Counted from the first letter of the stretch, positions 50,142 to 59,177 are shown. The stretch: 64,000 nucleotides of DNA from Porticoccus sp964395715 (GCA_964395715.1 CAYNAU010000001.1:558001-622000); one strand, 5' to 3'. Numbers and translations are program-made. Notes: generated from the sequence alone by a model not told the origin.

Positions 50142-50762
50142 GTGAGAAACACCAGAACAACCTACAAATCCATCGGTGCTGTCGCCGTTGTACTGCTATG
50201 CCTGAGCGCTATGGTAGCAGAGGCGGGCAATCTTTACCGCTATCGAAACAGCGATGGCAACCTGGTTATTGACCACCAGGTTCCCCCGGAATACATCGCC
50301 CAAGGGTATGAAGTTATCACCAGTACCGGGCGTGTGGAAGCCGTAATTCCTCCGCATCAGGAAAACGGGGAAGAAATGTCGCCAGAGGCGGCGCAAGCGG
50401 CCTCTCTGAATCGCGAAGAAGACCAGATGTTACTGCGCAGCTACAGTACCGTAGAGGAGTTGCAGGCGGCGAGTGAGCGCCGCTTGCAGCAGCTCGATCG
50501 TGAAATAGAGATTGTCGAGTCCAACCTGGAAAAAAACCGTCGGCAATTGATGGAGTTTCGCGCAAAGGCAGCCATGGACCAGTTCAACGGTGAAAAACTG
50601 TCAGACAAACGGTTGGACAGCCTGAATGAAGTGGAAACGGCCAATCGCGATGCCTTGCAAATGCTTGAGTTGCGTCAGAAAGAGCGGGAGCAAATGGCTC
50701 TGCGCTATCAGCGCTATGTGGAGCGCTTCAAGGTGTTGACGGCTAAATCCCCTGACGAATAA
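50142..50762 (+). CDS. Exported DUF4124-like protein with coiled coil
   Basis: A 206-residue protein starting with a GTG at 50142 after AAGGGCAGGG. A signal peptide ends near A-E-A; then comes a DUF4124-like segment YRYRNSDGNLVIDHQVPPEY. From about residue 90 it forms a long, charged coiled coil (EELQAASERRLQQLDREIEI). Function unknown. Its 3' end overlaps slmA, which converges on it, by 20 bases. Confidence 0.82.
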   Translation: MRNTRTTYKSIGAVAVVLLCLSAMVAEAGNLYRYRNSDGNLVIDHQVPPEYIAQGYEVITSTGRVEAVIPPHQENGEEMSPEAAQAASLNREEDQMLLRSYSTVEELQAASERRLQQLDREIEIVESNLEKNRRQLMEFRAKAAMDQFNGEKLSDKRLDSLNEVETANRDALQMLELRQKEREQMALRYQRYVERFKVLTAKSPDE

Positions 50763-51339
50763 ACACTGCCTGGGCGACGGCCCACTGTTCCTGCCAGTGT
50801 TCCGTGGGGGGGCGGCTGAATCCGCTGCGTACAAACTGGCTGATGCGGCCTTCTGCCAGTGAGAGAATGAAATTGGCCGCCGCCGTGACCGTGGTAGCCA
50901 GTCGCAAATTGCCTGCCATCTCGGCTTCCCTGAGAATCTGTTTAAGCTGCGTTTCCAGCCGGTCGAAAAGCTGCTGAATGCGTTTGTGCAGCCGGTCAGT
51001 CTCTCCGGTGAGAGCATCCCCGGTCAGCAGCCGGGTAATTCCCGGATTTCTTTCCGCAAAGGTCAGCAACAGCGTCAGTATTCTGTAGCAGCGCGTAGCG
51101 GCGTCGGGCTCTTCGCTGAGAATGGTGCGGATACGGCTGAAAAGGGTTTCCTCGATAAAATCGATCAGGCCTTCGTACATCCGGGTTTTACTGGGAAAGT
51201 GCCGGTACAGGGCCGCTTCAGAAACACCCACTTCAGCGGCCAGGGCAGCAGTGGTGATGCGACCGCCCGGCGTGGCTTCCAGCATTCTTGCCAGTGACTG
51301 GAGTATCTGCTGTTTTCTGGACGAAGTATCCGTTGCCAC
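50743..51339 (-). CDS. slmA: Nucleoid occlusion factor SlmA (TetR family)
   Basis: TetR-like DNA-binding protein of 198 residues that blocks FtsZ rings over unsegregated DNA. The N-terminal helix-turn-helix reads TTAALAAEVGVSEAALYRHF with PSKTRMYEGLI after it; the C-terminal part matches the SlmA pattern (NPGITRLLTGDAL). It sits 5 bases downstream of argB, the same place as the ttk/slmA gene in Pseudomonas. Confidence 0.93.
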   Translation of the reverse strand: MATDTSSRKQQILQSLARMLEATPGGRITTAALAAEVGVSEAALYRHFPSKTRMYEGLIDFIEETLFSRIRTILSEEPDAATRCYRILTLLLTFAERNPGITRLLTGDALTGETDRLHKRIQQLFDRLETQLKQILREAEMAGNLRLATTVTAAANFILSLAEGRISQFVRSGFSRPPTEHWQEQWAVAQAVFIRQGI

Positions 51340-51344
51340 GCTTA

Positions 51345-52247
51345 TTACCCGGTTGCGTTGGTGATCAGGGTGCCGACACCCTGATCAGTGAAAATTTCCA
51401 GCAGGGTGGCATGATTCACCCGGCCATCAATAATATGGGCCGCTTTGGCGCCACCCTTTACCGCTTCCAGCGCACACTGGATCTTGGGTAGCATGCCACC
51501 GTAAATGGTGCCGTCTGCGATCAGCTCGTCCACCTGTTTCGTGGATAAGCCGGTCAGCACCTGGCCGTTTTTGTCCTGCAGTCCGGCTACATTGGTCAGC
51601 AACATCAGTTTTTCTGCCTGCAGCACCTCGGCGATTTTGCCGGCCACCAGATCGGCATTGATATTGTAGGAGCGGCCATCGGCATCGACGCCGATAGGGG
51701 CGATCACCGGAATAAAATCGCTGTTGGTGAGCATGTCTATCACACTGGTGTCGATCGATGCCACTTCGCCCACATGTCCGATGTCGATGATTTCCGGTGC
51801 CTCCATTTCCGGCGTGCTGTGTCGAACCTTCAGTTTGCGCGCCATCAGTAGCTGGCCGTCTTTGCCGGTAATGCCAACGGCCTTGCCGCCCGCGTGGTTG
51901 ATGAGGTTGACGATCTCCTTGTTGACGGTGCCGCCGAGCACCATTTCCACCACATCCATTGTTTTGCTGTCGGTGACGCGCATGCCATTGATGAAGTGGG
52001 ATTCAATATTAAGCTTCTGCAGCAGGTCACCGATCTGGGGGCCGCCGCCGTGAACCACCACCGGGTTCATGCCCACCAGTTTCATCATCACGATATCCCG
52101 GGCAAAGCTGGCTTTAAGCTTTTCGTCGACCATGGCGTTGCCGCCAAACTTGACGACAATCGTCTTGCCGGTAAAACGTTGGATATAGGGCAGCGCCTCG
52201 GATAGCACTTTGGCTGTGTTGGAGGCGGCTTCGCGGGTTAGTGACAT
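51345..52247 (-). CDS. argB: Acetylglutamate kinase
   Basis: Second enzyme of arginine synthesis; phosphorylates N-acetylglutamate. It has 300 residues with the family's KFGGNAM near residue 33, VHGGGPQIG, and GGMLPKIQCALEAV and INHATLLEIFTDQGVGT near the end. The N-terminal helix of about 20 residues is the type seen in arginine-inhibited hexameric kinases. It lies 28 bases after algC. Confidence 0.96.
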   Translation of the reverse strand: MSLTREAASNTAKVLSEALPYIQRFTGKTIVVKFGGNAMVDEKLKASFARDIVMMKLVGMNPVVVHGGGPQIGDLLQKLNIESHFINGMRVTDSKTMDVVEMVLGGTVNKEIVNLINHAGGKAVGITGKDGQLLMARKLKVRHSTPEMEAPEIIDIGHVGEVASIDTSVIDMLTNSDFIPVIAPIGVDADGRSYNINADLVAGKIAEVLQAEKLMLLTNVAGLQDKNGQVLTGLSTKQVDELIADGTIYGGMLPKIQCALEAVKGGAKAAHIIDGRVNHATLLEIFTDQGVGTLITNATG

Positions 52248-52275
52248 TGATGTTCCTGGTGTTTTTATCAGCGAG

Positions 52276-54663
52276 TTAGAAAGTGAGATTGCTGTCTATG
52301 CTACGAAGTTGCTCCCGGAAAAGCGACTGGATTTTTTCCAGCGCGTCACTGGACTCCGCTTCGAAGCGAAGGGTTAGTGCAGGGCTGGTGTTGGAAGCCC
52401 GTACCAGCCCCCAGGCTTTGGGGAAATCCACGCGCAAGCCGTCGATGGTGCTCACTTTGCCATCCTGAAAGACCTCTTTCGCAAGCAGCTTCTGCACAAT
52501 GTCGAACTTGCTCTCTTCGTCCGTAGGGACAAGAATCTCCGGGGTGGCATGGCGGGTTTCGAAACTGGCCATGATGTCATCCAGGCCCTGCTCGCGAATG
52601 CTCATGATTTCAATCAGGCGGGCTGCGGCATAGAGTCCGTCATCAAAGCCGTGCCAGCGGTCATGGAAGAAAATGTGGCCACTGAACTCACCGCCGAGGG
52701 GCGCCTTGCTTTCAATGATCTTGTTGTACATGTGCGAGTGGCCGGTTTTCCACATCACCGGGCGACCGCCATAACTGCTGATCAGGCTGTTCAGGCGGCG
52801 GGTGCTCTTGATATCGAAGACCACATCGGCCCCCGGGTGCCGGGAGACAACATCCCGGGCGAAAATCATCAGCAGTTCATCGGGCCAGATAATCTGCCCG
52901 CTGGCGGAAATGGCCACGATACGGTCACCATCGCCATCGAGGGCAATCCCTAGGTCGGCATTCTGTTCCTTGACCCACAGTCTCAGGTCCTCAAGGTTGG
53001 CGGGTACCGAAGGGTCCGGTGGGTGGTTGGGGAACGTGCCATCCACATCGCAGTAGAGTGGTAACACATCGCAACCGATGCCTTCAAGCAGTCTGATGGC
53101 CAGCTCTCCGGCTGCGCCATTGCCGGCATCCAGAATCACTTTGAGTCCCTGTGCCGGTACAATGTCGCCGATGATGGCCTGCAGGTAATCGTCGGAGAGA
53201 TCCTGATTACTGCGTTGTCCTGGTGTTTTCTCCGGGAAGTCCTGTGACATTTCCTGACGCAGGGATTTCACCTCTTCGCCACAGATAGCGTGGTGCTGAA
53301 AAAACATTTTGAAGCCATTGTATTCGGCGGGATTGTGGCTGGCGGTCACCATCACCCCACAATCGCTCTGTTGCAGATGGTGGGTGGCAAAATTCAGCAG
53401 CGGTGTCGGCACCAGGCCCAGGTGGATAACGTTGCAACCTGTGCTTAGGATTCCCTCTTCCAGTGCCTCACTCAGCTGTTCACTGGACTGACGACCATCG
53501 CGGCCCAGAATTAATGTGTGTTCGCCCAGGGCGATGGCTCGCTGGGCAAGGGCTTTACCCAGCTGCTGCGCAAAGTCGGTGGTCAATTGTTTCCTGGCAA
53601 TGCCACGGATATCGTAGTCGCGGAACACCACTTCCGGGTACGCGCCAGTTGTCTCCGCGGGTACTTCCTGTTCCTGGGCTGAACTCGCTGTGGCGCCTTT
53701 TGCCGGGATTGCTTCGAGGAAGGACTCACCCCCGGCATTGACCGGGTCAGTGGTGGGTGTATTGATACGGCGCACTTTTTTGACTGCCTGCGGGGAAGGT
53801 GCCTTGTCCACGTGGAAGTGCAGGGTCAGGCGCAGCATCAGGTAGATAATAATGAGGGTGGCGACAGCCAGTACCGAGGCAAACAGTGCGAAACTCTCAT
53901 AGGATGGCTCTGCGCTTTGCAGTAATGCTTTGCTGCCGGTAAAGCGCAATGACCAGTTGTCCGGATCGAGCTTTAACTCAACAGCGTCCAGCGCTTTGGA
54001 TTTATTGCCCATTGACACAAATGCAGTACCCTTGGTCTTGGGCATTGTCTGAATCAGCTGGGTCAGCCCCAGTTTTTCCTTCACTGCGGGTTTCAATGCA
54101 TCCATTAGCGGCTGCAGGGACTGAATGCCCAGCATGGCCCCGATAATCTCACCCTGCTGATTTTTTAACGGGTAGCTATAGAGGAGTTGCCACTCTTTCC
54201 CGAGGCGTGCGGCGGCCACCGATTGCAGCTCCCCAGCCAGGGTTTTGTCTACCAGGTAATGGCCGGCAAAGTTTTGTTGGTCAATCAGGCGCAGATCACC
54301 CGGCGTGACCAGATAACCGGCGGTTAATTCCGGCGCCCATTCCAGCAACAGTTTTTCAGCGGCGAGAATCTGCTCCTGGTTGCCGGATATGGCCGCTGTG
54401 GTAAACAGCGATTTTTCAGCCATGGATGCCAGTTGTTGCTCACGCTCTTTAAGATAGTGGTTGGTGGCCTTGCGTAATTTGGTCGCAAGTTGCCTGGCGC
54501 GCTCGGTGGCCTGTTCTTTCTGAGAGGTCTCTACAGTCTGCTGAAACAGCCAGTAACCGGTGTAGCTGGCACCCGCGAGGAGCAGGACTACCAGAAGCAG
54601 AATCAACGGGTGTTGTTTGAGTTTTTGCAGGGCGCTGGCTGCGCCGTTTGTGGTCTCTGTCAT
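52276..54663 (-). CDS. algC: Membrane-anchored phosphomannomutase/phosphoglucomutase (AlgC with N-terminal sensor-like region)
   Basis: A 795-residue fusion. Residues about 340-795 are a complete AlgC-type mutase: FRDYDIRG, the phospho-Ser442 loop VTASHNPAEY, the metal loop DGDGDR near 575 and the sugar loop GEFSGH near 656. It converts mannose- and glucose-phosphates for exopolysaccharide and LPS. Residues 1-300 hold a membrane segment (about 18-40), an exported cache-like region of about 220 residues and a second membrane segment (about 262-284), so the mutase faces the cytoplasm. Long AlgC forms are known in pseudomonads. Its ATG overlaps the coaBC stop by 4 bases. Confidence 0.9.
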   Translation of the reverse strand: MTETTNGAASALQKLKQHPLILLLVVLLLAGASYTGYWLFQQTVETSQKEQATERARQLATKLRKATNHYLKEREQQLASMAEKSLFTTAAISGNQEQILAAEKLLLEWAPELTAGYLVTPGDLRLIDQQNFAGHYLVDKTLAGELQSVAAARLGKEWQLLYSYPLKNQQGEIIGAMLGIQSLQPLMDALKPAVKEKLGLTQLIQTMPKTKGTAFVSMGNKSKALDAVELKLDPDNWSLRFTGSKALLQSAEPSYESFALFASVLAVATLIIIYLMLRLTLHFHVDKAPSPQAVKKVRRINTPTTDPVNAGGESFLEAIPAKGATASSAQEQEVPAETTGAYPEVVFRDYDIRGIARKQLTTDFAQQLGKALAQRAIALGEHTLILGRDGRQSSEQLSEALEEGILSTGCNVIHLGLVPTPLLNFATHHLQQSDCGVMVTASHNPAEYNGFKMFFQHHAICGEEVKSLRQEMSQDFPEKTPGQRSNQDLSDDYLQAIIGDIVPAQGLKVILDAGNGAAGELAIRLLEGIGCDVLPLYCDVDGTFPNHPPDPSVPANLEDLRLWVKEQNADLGIALDGDGDRIVAISASGQIIWPDELLMIFARDVVSRHPGADVVFDIKSTRRLNSLISSYGGRPVMWKTGHSHMYNKIIESKAPLGGEFSGHIFFHDRWHGFDDGLYAAARLIEIMSIREQGLDDIMASFETRHATPEILVPTDEESKFDIVQKLLAKEVFQDGKVSTIDGLRVDFPKAWGLVRASNTSPALTLRFEAESSDALEKIQSLFREQLRSIDSNLTF

Positions 54664-55874
54664 TTTGTTGGATTAATCATTTCAGCAATTTTGGCAATCA
54701 ACTGGCGTGCCAGGATAGATTTGTTAATTTTTGGAATAGCTTCCGAAGTGTTCATCTCGACCACCAGCACTTCGTTATCGTCACTGTTGAACCCAATGGT
54801 GCGATCAGATACATCATTGGCAATCACCAGATCGAGATTCTTTCTTTCCAGCTTGCCGCGGGCGTAGTCTTCCAGGTTGGCGGTTTCCGCGGCAAAACCC
54901 ACTGTAAAGGGTCGGTTTGCCAATGCGGCGACGGCGCTGACAATGTCCGGGTTCTTGACCAGTTCTATGGTCATTTCTGTGGCATCTTTTTTAATCTTCT
55001 GCTGTGAGGCTTGCACAGGTCGGTAATCGGCGACGGCAGCTGAGGCGATGAACAGCTGGCTGCCGTCTGCTTCATGCAGGGCTGCCTCATACATTTCCTG
55101 GGCGCTGGTTACGGCAATTGTCCGGACGCGATCCGGTGGCGTGAGGCTGACAGGGCCGCTGATCAGGATGGTCTCTGCACCGGCTTCGGCAGCCGCTTCA
55201 GCCAGGGCGTAGCCCATTTTGCCAGAGCTGTGGTTGCTGATATAACGCACCGGATCAATGGCTTCCCGGGTGGGGCCGGCAGTGATGACCACTTTCTTGC
55301 CTGCCAGTGTTCCGGTCTCAAAGATGTCCGCCATAAGCTCGGCAATATCTTCGGGCTCGCTCATGCGACCCGGACCAATATCCCCGCAGGCCTGACTGCC
55401 TTCTGCCGGGCCGAAAATATGGACACCGCGACCGCGCAGGCGCTCCAGATTTGCCTGGGTTGCCGGGTTGCGCCACATGCCCTGATTCATGGCAGGTGCT
55501 ATGGCCAGCGGTGAGCGGGAGGCAAGGCACAGGGTGGATAGCAGGTCGTCCGCCTGCCCATTGGCCAGCTTGGCAATAAAGTCGGCACTGGCAGGGGCAA
55601 TCAATACCGCGTCAGCCCAACGAGATAACTGGATATGCCCCATGGCGGCCTCTGCCTCTGTATCCAGCAGCTCCAGGTGAACCGGGTGGCCGGATAGGGC
55701 CTGTAGGGTCAGTGGCGTGATAAATTCGCTGGCAGCCGACGTCATGGCCACCTGAACATCTGAACCGGCATCCTGCAGGCGGCGGATGATCTCGGCGCTT
55801 TTATAGGCGGCAATACCGCCGGTAACGCCCAACAGAATCCGCTTGTTTGCCAATGACAGCATGAAGTTACCCAT
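54660..55874 (-). CDS. coaBC: Bifunctional phosphopantothenoylcysteine decarboxylase / synthetase
   Basis: Makes 4'-phosphopantetheine for coenzyme A. The N-terminal FMN decarboxylase (CoaC) has GVTGGIAAYKSAEI, the active His region ending near HIQLSRWADAVLIAPAS and PAMNQGMW; the C-terminal synthetase (CoaB) has AGPTREAIDPVRYISNHSSG. It has 404 residues. It starts at an ATG at 55874 or 55862; ribosome signals are weak for both. It overlaps algC by 4 bases; dut, usually between them, is absent. Confidence 0.95.
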   Translation of the reverse strand: MGNFMLSLANKRILLGVTGGIAAYKSAEIIRRLQDAGSDVQVAMTSAASEFITPLTLQALSGHPVHLELLDTEAEAAMGHIQLSRWADAVLIAPASADFIAKLANGQADDLLSTLCLASRSPLAIAPAMNQGMWRNPATQANLERLRGRGVHIFGPAEGSQACGDIGPGRMSEPEDIAELMADIFETGTLAGKKVVITAGPTREAIDPVRYISNHSSGKMGYALAEAAAEAGAETILISGPVSLTPPDRVRTIAVTSAQEMYEAALHEADGSQLFIASAAVADYRPVQASQQKIKKDATEMTIELVKNPDIVSAVAALANRPFTVGFAAETANLEDYARGKLERKNLDLVIANDVSDRTIGFNSDDNEVLVVEMNTSEAIPKINKSILARQLIAKIAEMINPTK

Positions 55875-55958
55875 AGTCGTGCCAAGGGGGCTAAGATAAC
55901 ACCGCGAGCAGGGTTTGCGTAGTCAGGGCTCACATAATCGGAAACACAGGGAGGTGTT

Positions 55959-56633
55959 ATGTCGATTCGCGATTGGCCGGAGGGTGAACGCCCCCGGGAA
56001 AAACTGTTGACCCGGGGTCCGCAGACGCTTTCAGATGCCGAGCTGCTGGCCATTTTTCTGCGCACGGGGTGCGTTGGTCTGTCTGCAGTGGATCTGGCAA
56101 GAATACTGCTGGATGAATTTGGCAATCTCAACGCCTTGCTGTCAGCGGACAAAACCCGTTTCTGTCGTGCCCGCGGTCTGGGTGAAGCCAAATACGTGCA
56201 ATTACAGGCAGTGATGGAATTGGCCAGACGTCAACTCGGCGAGCATCTGCAGCGTGAGCATGTAATGAACAGTCCGTCACAGGTCGCGGAATTCCTGCAG
56301 GCTGAATTGCGATCTTGCCGCCAGGAGGTTTTCGGTGCCATGTTTCTGGATGCCCAGCATCGGCTGATTGCCTGGGAAAAACTGTTTTTCGGGACGATTG
56401 ATGGCGCAACAGTTCATCCCCGGGAGGTTGTGCAGCGGGCGTTGCATCACAATGCCGCGGCGCTGATTTTTGCCCACAATCATCCCTCCGGGGTGGCCGA
56501 GCCCAGTGAGGCAGATCGCCTGATAACAGGACGGCTGAAGGATGCCATGGCACTGATAGACGTGCGGGTGCTGGATCATCTGGTGGTCGGTGCCGGGTAT
56601 GCGGTGTCACTGGCAGAGCGAGGACAGCTCTGA
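55959..56633 (+). CDS. radC: RadC family protein (MPN/JAB domain)
   Basis: A 224-residue protein with an N-terminal helix-hairpin-helix-like region (ARILLDEFGNLNALLSADKT with RARGLGEAKYVQLQAV) and the C-terminal JAB/MPN metal site HNHPSGVAEPSEAD. The start MSIRDWPEGERPREKLL is the usual RadC beginning. Its biochemical role remains unclear despite the old DNA-repair name. It is divergent from coaBC and upstream of rpmB. Confidence 0.94.
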   Translation: MSIRDWPEGERPREKLLTRGPQTLSDAELLAIFLRTGCVGLSAVDLARILLDEFGNLNALLSADKTRFCRARGLGEAKYVQLQAVMELARRQLGEHLQREHVMNSPSQVAEFLQAELRSCRQEVFGAMFLDAQHRLIAWEKLFFGTIDGATVHPREVVQRALHHNAAALIFAHNHPSGVAEPSEADRLITGRLKDAMALIDVRVLDHLVVGAGYAVSLAERGQL

Positions 56634-56669
56634 CTGTGCAGGAACAGGTTGCTTTTTCAGCAAATTTGT

Positions 56670-56726
56670 TTGATTTAGGGTGGCCCTTCTGGTATAAAAC
56701 GCGGCTCTTCGCGGGGGTGTCCCCGC
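56670..56726 (+). promoter_or_regulatory. Promoter and leader hairpin of rpmB-rpmG
   Basis: TTGATT (56670-56675) and TATAAA (56693-56698) are separated by 17 bases, with G-G just before the -10. Twelve bases later a perfect hairpin GCGGGG (56711-56716) / CCCCGC (56721-56726) with loop GTGT lies at the start of the leader, so the mRNA would begin with a stable stem. Confidence 0.65.
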
Positions 56727-56799
56727 AGGTCGACAGCAAAAGTCAGGATTTAAGTGCGCTCGCTAGAGATCGGTGGCGCCAGTTAGCAGAGGCAAAGCA

Positions 56800-57036
56800 A
56801 TGTCTAAAGTATGTCAAGTCACCGGCAAAAAGCCGATGACCGGAAACAATGTTTCCCACGCCAAAAACAGAACTCGCCGCCGGTTTGAGCCAAACCTGCA
56901 TTCTCACCGCTTCTGGGTTGAAAGCGAGAAGCGTTTTGTCAAATTACGTCTGTCTTCCAAAGGCATGCGTATCATCGACAAAGTGGGTATCGACCAAGTG
57001 CTGGCGGATATCCGCAAGCGCGGTGACAAGATTTAA
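56800..57036 (+). CDS. rpmB: 50S ribosomal protein L28
   Basis: A 78-residue ribosomal protein starting MSKVCQVTGKKPMTGNNVSH and ending in VLADIRKRGDKI, matching L28 in full. The true ATG is at 56800 with AGAGG before it; the frame open further upstream from 56773 would add nine unlike residues. It is followed 11 bases later by rpmG in the same operon. Confidence 0.97.
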   Translation: MSKVCQVTGKKPMTGNNVSHAKNRTRRRFEPNLHSHRFWVESEKRFVKLRLSSKGMRIIDKVGIDQVLADIRKRGDKI

Positions 57037-57047
57037 GGAGCGCTAAC

Positions 57048-57215
57048 ATGGCCAAGTCAAATCGCGACAAAATCAAACTGGTTTCCAGTGCCGGTACCGG
57101 TCACTACTACACCACTACCAAGAACAAGCGTACCCAGCCCGAGAAGCTGGAGTTCAGCAAGTATGACCCGGTGGTTCGCAAGCACGTTCCTTACAAAGAA
57201 GCCAAAATCAAGTAA
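57048..57215 (+). CDS. rpmG: 50S ribosomal protein L33
   Basis: A 55-residue frame starting at the ATG at 57048 after TAAGGAGCG. The block DKIKLVSSAGTGHYYTTTKN and the end VPYKEAKIK are those of L33. It has no cysteines, so it is the zinc-independent form. A small N-terminal extension (M-A-K-S-N) is normal in some species. A strong terminator follows 34 bases on. Confidence 0.96.
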   Translation: MAKSNRDKIKLVSSAGTGHYYTTTKNKRTQPEKLEFSKYDPVVRKHVPYKEAKIK

Positions 57216-57249
57216 GTTGCGCTTCTACGTTTAGACGTTCGATCACTGG

Positions 57250-57278
57250 AAAAGCCCCGACTGGATCGGGGCTTTTTT
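57250..57278 (+). terminator. Intrinsic terminator of rpmB-rpmG
   Basis: AAAAGCCCCGA (57250-57260) pairs perfectly with TCGGGGCTTTT (57266-57276) around a 5-base loop, followed by more T. Confidence 0.92.
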
Positions 57279-57325
57279 GTGGTGGGCAAAAAGCTGGTGA
57301 AAGAATAAGGGCCGCAGAAGGTCGC

Positions 57326-57736
57326 TTAAGGCAGCGTGGTGAGGGCGATGTCATTGACACCGGCTTCCCGGGCCTGATCCGAAATAATCACAAACGAGGC
57401 TGTCCTGGCCTTGGGGTGAGCCTCAATAACCACCTGTAAGCGGGGATTTTCCGCGTGAGCCCGCTCCACGTTCGCTCGCACGGAGCGGATATCGATACGC
57501 CGTCCCTCCAGCCAGACGCTGTTGTCTTCGGCGACCTGAAAGGTCTGGGTGGCCAATTGCAGTTCCTCGGGTGGTGGCTGCTCGGTCTGTACCGTTTGTT
57601 GTAGCCCGATACCGGTTTCGCGCACAAACGTGGCGGTGACGACAAAGAAAATCAATAGAATAAAAACAACGTCGAGCATCGGCGTCATGTCGATTTCTGC
57701 CGGTTCATCGGTAATTTTGCGACGTCCCAATGCCAT
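57326..57736 (-). CDS. ExbD/TolR family biopolymer transport protein (orphan)
   Basis: A 136-residue ExbD-type protein. The single membrane segment contains the proton-path Asp in IDMTPMLDVVFILLIFFVV (residues 15-33), and the periplasmic part ends in a typical VIISDQAREAGVNDIAL. ExbD works with ExbB to power TonB or related proteins. No exbB, tonB or tolA lies beside it: rpmG is on one side and mutM divergent on the other, so its partner must be encoded elsewhere. Confidence 0.9.
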   Translation of the reverse strand: MALGRRKITDEPAEIDMTPMLDVVFILLIFFVVTATFVRETGIGLQQTVQTEQPPPEELQLATQTFQVAEDNSVWLEGRRIDIRSVRANVERAHAENPRLQVVIEAHPKARTASFVIISDQAREAGVNDIALTTLP

Positions 57737-57837
57737 GGCTACAAGCTACCTGTAAAGTACAAACGTGGTGCCCTCCACTGAAGGGTGCATTAGTATGCCA
57801 GAGTTTTTTTTTCGCTACCTGATGGCGGGAGTAATCT

Positions 57838-58653
57838 ATGCCGGAACTGCCGGAAGTTGTCGTGACCCTGCGCGGAGTCAGTCCTCATATACTGGGAAAG
57901 CAGGTTGAATCGGTCACCGTGCGGGAGCCCAGACTGCGCTGGCCGGTCACAGAGGGATTGCCCACATTGTTGGCTGGGCAGGTGCTTCAGGATGGCCGAC
58001 AACGCGGTAAATACATGTTGTTCCGCTTTGCCCATGGACACGTAATGATCCATTTGGGCATGTCCGGTAACTTGCGCATCGTTACAGCCGCAACACCGGC
58101 GGGAAAGCACGATCACGTGGATATCACCTTTGTTGATGGCACCGTGTTGCGGTACAGCGATCCGCGCCGGTTTGGCACGATTCAGTGGTTGGAGGGTCTC
58201 CCTGAAGAGCACCCGCTGTTGCGTCACCTCGGCCCGGAACCCTTTGACGAAGACTTTTGTGGTGATTATCTCTACCAGCGCTCGCGGGGAAGGAAGGTGC
58301 CGGTCAAGCAGTTCATCATGGACAGTAAGATTGTTGTGGGCGTGGGCAATATCTACGCCAACGAGTCACTTTTTCACGCCGGCATACGCCCGACATTGAG
58401 TGCTGGCAGGGTTGCGCGGGGCCGTTACGAGGTGCTGGCCGGGCAGGTCAAGGCGGTGCTGACCAGTGCCATAGAGCAAGGGGGCACAACCCTTCGGGAT
58501 TTTGTCGGTGGCGACGGCAAGCCCGGTTATTTCAAACAGCAGCTTTACGTTTACGGTCGCGCCGGTGAATCCTGTTTGAACTGTGGTGCGGAACTTAAAG
58601 AAATTCGCCAGGGGCAGCGTTCTACAGTGTATTGCCCCGGCTGTCAGCGCTAA
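57838..58653 (+). CDS. mutM: Formamidopyrimidine-DNA glycosylase
   Basis: Removes 8-oxoguanine and formamidopyrimidines from DNA. It has 271 residues and the N-terminal Pro2-Glu3 nucleophile pair (MPELPEV), the lysine in GKYMLF, VGVGNIYANESLF as the helix-two-turn-helix, and the C-terminal zinc finger with Cys in CLNCG and CPGC. Its stop at 58653 touches the coaD stop at 58654 on the other strand. Confidence 0.97.
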   Translation: MPELPEVVVTLRGVSPHILGKQVESVTVREPRLRWPVTEGLPTLLAGQVLQDGRQRGKYMLFRFAHGHVMIHLGMSGNLRIVTAATPAGKHDHVDITFVDGTVLRYSDPRRFGTIQWLEGLPEEHPLLRHLGPEPFDEDFCGDYLYQRSRGRKVPVKQFIMDSKIVVGVGNIYANESLFHAGIRPTLSAGRVARGRYEVLAGQVKAVLTSAIEQGGTTLRDFVGGDGKPGYFKQQLYVYGRAGESCLNCGAELKEIRQGQRSTVYCPGCQR

Positions 58654-59136
58654 TCAGGATCGCCCGAACTTGCGATGCAGGGCTTCTTTGACAGTGGGGT
58701 GGACAAAGGCATCAATGTCACCACCCAGTGAGGCAATTTCCTTGACCAGCGACGAGGACAGATAGGAAAGCTTTTCCGACGGGGTGAGAAAGATACTTTC
58801 AATATTGGGTGCCAGGGCACGGTTCATATTGGCCAGCTGAAACTCGTATTCAAAATCGGATACTGCGCGCAGGCCCCGCAGGATGGCGTCCCCTCGACAA
58901 TCCTTGACGAAATTAACCAGCAGGTAGTCAAAGCCTAGCACCTCCACATTGTCCAGGTGTGACAATGCCTGCTTTGCGAGATCGATACGCTCTTCCAGAC
59001 CAAAGGTCGGGCCTTTGCGCTCACTGCTGGCAATGGCAACAATAACATGGTGAAACAACTTGCTGGCACGTTCTACCAGGTCGATATGGCCGTTGGTGAT
59101 AGGGTCAAATGTGCCGGGGTAAATAATTGTTTTCAC
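58654..59136 (-). CDS. coaD: Phosphopantetheine adenylyltransferase
   Basis: Fourth enzyme of CoA synthesis; 160 residues. It has the nucleotidyl-transferase pair TFDPITNGHIDL (residues 9-20) and SSSLVKEIASLGGD. Two further CoA genes (coaBC) are 3 kb away, on the same strand. Only a 41-base gap separates it from rsmD upstream, so both may be co-transcribed leftward. Confidence 0.97.
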   Translation of the reverse strand: MKTIIYPGTFDPITNGHIDLVERASKLFHHVIVAIASSERKGPTFGLEERIDLAKQALSHLDNVEVLGFDYLLVNFVKDCRGDAILRGLRAVSDFEYEFQLANMNRALAPNIESIFLTPSEKLSYLSSSLVKEIASLGGDIDAFVHPTVKEALHRKFGRS

Positions 59137-59177
59137 AGTGGTTCTTCGCTCTGAGTGGGGCGGGCATGGTAAACGTT

